From contig NZ_CAJUPR010000007.1 of the NCBI RefSeq assembly GCF_910588665.1, positions 120,594 through 152,863 of the forward strand: 32,270 nt of DNA. The letters are read 5' to 3'. Source of the stretch: an uncultured Brachyspira sp. Lineage in GTDB: Bacteria > Spirochaetota > Brachyspiria > Brachyspirales > Brachyspiraceae. The position numbers and the translations under genes are program-made. Shown piece after piece: positions 31,695 through 32,270 of this stretch. The notes beneath the pieces are model-generated. The model saw only the letters and a list, made by a program, of their open reading frames with translations. It was not told the DNA's origin and did no database searches. Position 1 is the stretch's first letter. Each line of letters begins with the position of its first letter.

Positions 31695-32270
31695 ATGAAT
31701 AGTAATAAATTAATACCTGAACTTAGATTCCCTAAATTTAAATATGAATGGAAATTAAAAAAATTTGATTTTAATTTTTTACAAACAAATACTTTTTCAA
31801 GATCTGAAATGAATAATAATAAAGGTTCCGTTAAAAATATTCATTATGGTGATATATTAATAAAATATAATAATATTTTAGATGATACTTCATTAATACC
31901 ATTTATTAATGAAGATATAAATTTAAATAGATTCAGAGAAGAAAGTTATTTAAAAAACGGAGATATTATTATTGCAGATACGGCAGAAGATTTCAGCGCA
32001 GGCAAAGCTATAGAAGTTCAGAATATAGATTGTAAAGTATTATCAGGACAGCATACTTTTTTATGCAGGTCTGAAATGAAATATGCACCAAAATATTTAG
32101 GATATTATTTAAACTCGCCTTCATATCGTAAATATTTAATAAAATTTTTAACGGGTACAAAAGTATATTCCATAAATAAAAAAAATATGAAAAATACATT
32201 TATTATATATCCTAAAAGTTTAGAAGAACAACACCGCATCGCCTCCTTCCTCACTTCCGCCGATGAACTA
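31695..32270 (+). CDS. hsdS: Type I restriction-modification specificity subunit HsdS, partial (runs off the right edge)
   Basis: An open frame from the ATG at 31695 runs to the window end without a stop (192 codons). It begins with the HsdS entry pattern L-I-P-E-L-R-F-P-K-F, continues through a target-recognition domain with G-D-I-I-I-A-D-T-A-E-D and L-S-G-Q-H-T, and reaches the conserved closing block E-E-Q-H-R-I-A-S-F-L. HsdS sets the DNA sequence read by a type I enzyme. At least one target-recognition domain is seen; the second, if any, and the hsdM/hsdR genes lie outside. No ribosome-binding site is visible. The last 40 bases are much richer in G and C than the rest of the gene. Confidence 0.85.
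   Translation, partial: MNSNKLIPELRFPKFKYEWKLKKFDFNFLQTNTFSRSEMNNNKGSVKNIHYGDILIKYNNILDDTSLIPFINEDINLNRFREESYLKNGDIIIADTAEDFSAGKAIEVQNIDCKVLSGQHTFLCRSEMKYAPKYLGYYLNSPSYRKYLIKFLTGTKVYSINKKNMKNTFIIYPKSLEEQHRIASFLTSADEL

Overview
The window is a very AT-rich chromosomal stretch that looks like a spirochaete of the genus Brachyspira. This placement is inference. It rests on the low GC, a typical Brachyspira-style NADH oxidase (nox), a host-associated anaerobe gene set (FeFe-hydrogenase, N-acetylneuraminate lyase, SelD) and near-consensus sigma70-type promoters. Most of the window is ordinary housekeeping sequence. The accessory interest lies in four places: a broken type II restriction-modification locus, a two-gene ATPase/TOPRIM cassette, a tandem Pth pair with a domain fusion, and an HsdS gene cut by the right edge.

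Layout. 1-1569 (minus): a partial acidic protein with a 54-bp tandem repeat, a lone F1 epsilon-like gene (atpC), a small membrane/coiled-coil protein and a YbgC-type thioesterase. 1822-5501 (plus): coaD, miaB, an Sfp-type phosphopantetheinyl transferase and a secreted FecR-domain protein. 5604-6515: rplU-prp-rpmA, tightly overlapped and closed by a terminator. 6632-8614: a restriction endonuclease and a DNA methyltransferase, each broken by a single-base frameshift. 8673-9740: selD. 9750-12883 (minus): a membrane protein, an M19 dipeptidase and nox. 13232-15590: mtnK-mtnA (methylthioribose salvage). 16115-19272: tRNA-Gln, prs, rplY/ctc and two overlapping pth genes, the second fused to an ABM domain. 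19291-20346 (minus): an RsbU/SpoIIE-type phosphatase. 20535-21949: nanA-nanQ (sialic acid catabolism), with palindromic operator candidates upstream. 22155-26164 (minus): hydC-hydB-hydA, a trimeric NADH-linked [FeFe]-hydrogenase. 26241-27798 (minus): a degraded gene and an outer-membrane-like protein. 27920-29874 (minus): the ATPase + TOPRIM pair. 30031-31560: purH. 31695-end: partial hsdS.

How the genes fit together. The hydrogenase operon and Nox are two routes for reoxidising NADH, one by making H2 and one by reducing O2, as expected in an aerotolerant fermenter. nanA-nanQ processes sialic acid, plausibly from host mucin. mtnK-mtnA recycles methylthioribose, and prs-rplY-pth combines nucleotide precursor supply with translation. 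Three loci are defence-type: the decayed type II RM, the ATPase/TOPRIM pair and hsdS. They sit singly between housekeeping genes, with no integrase, transposase, CRISPR array or phage structural gene visible.
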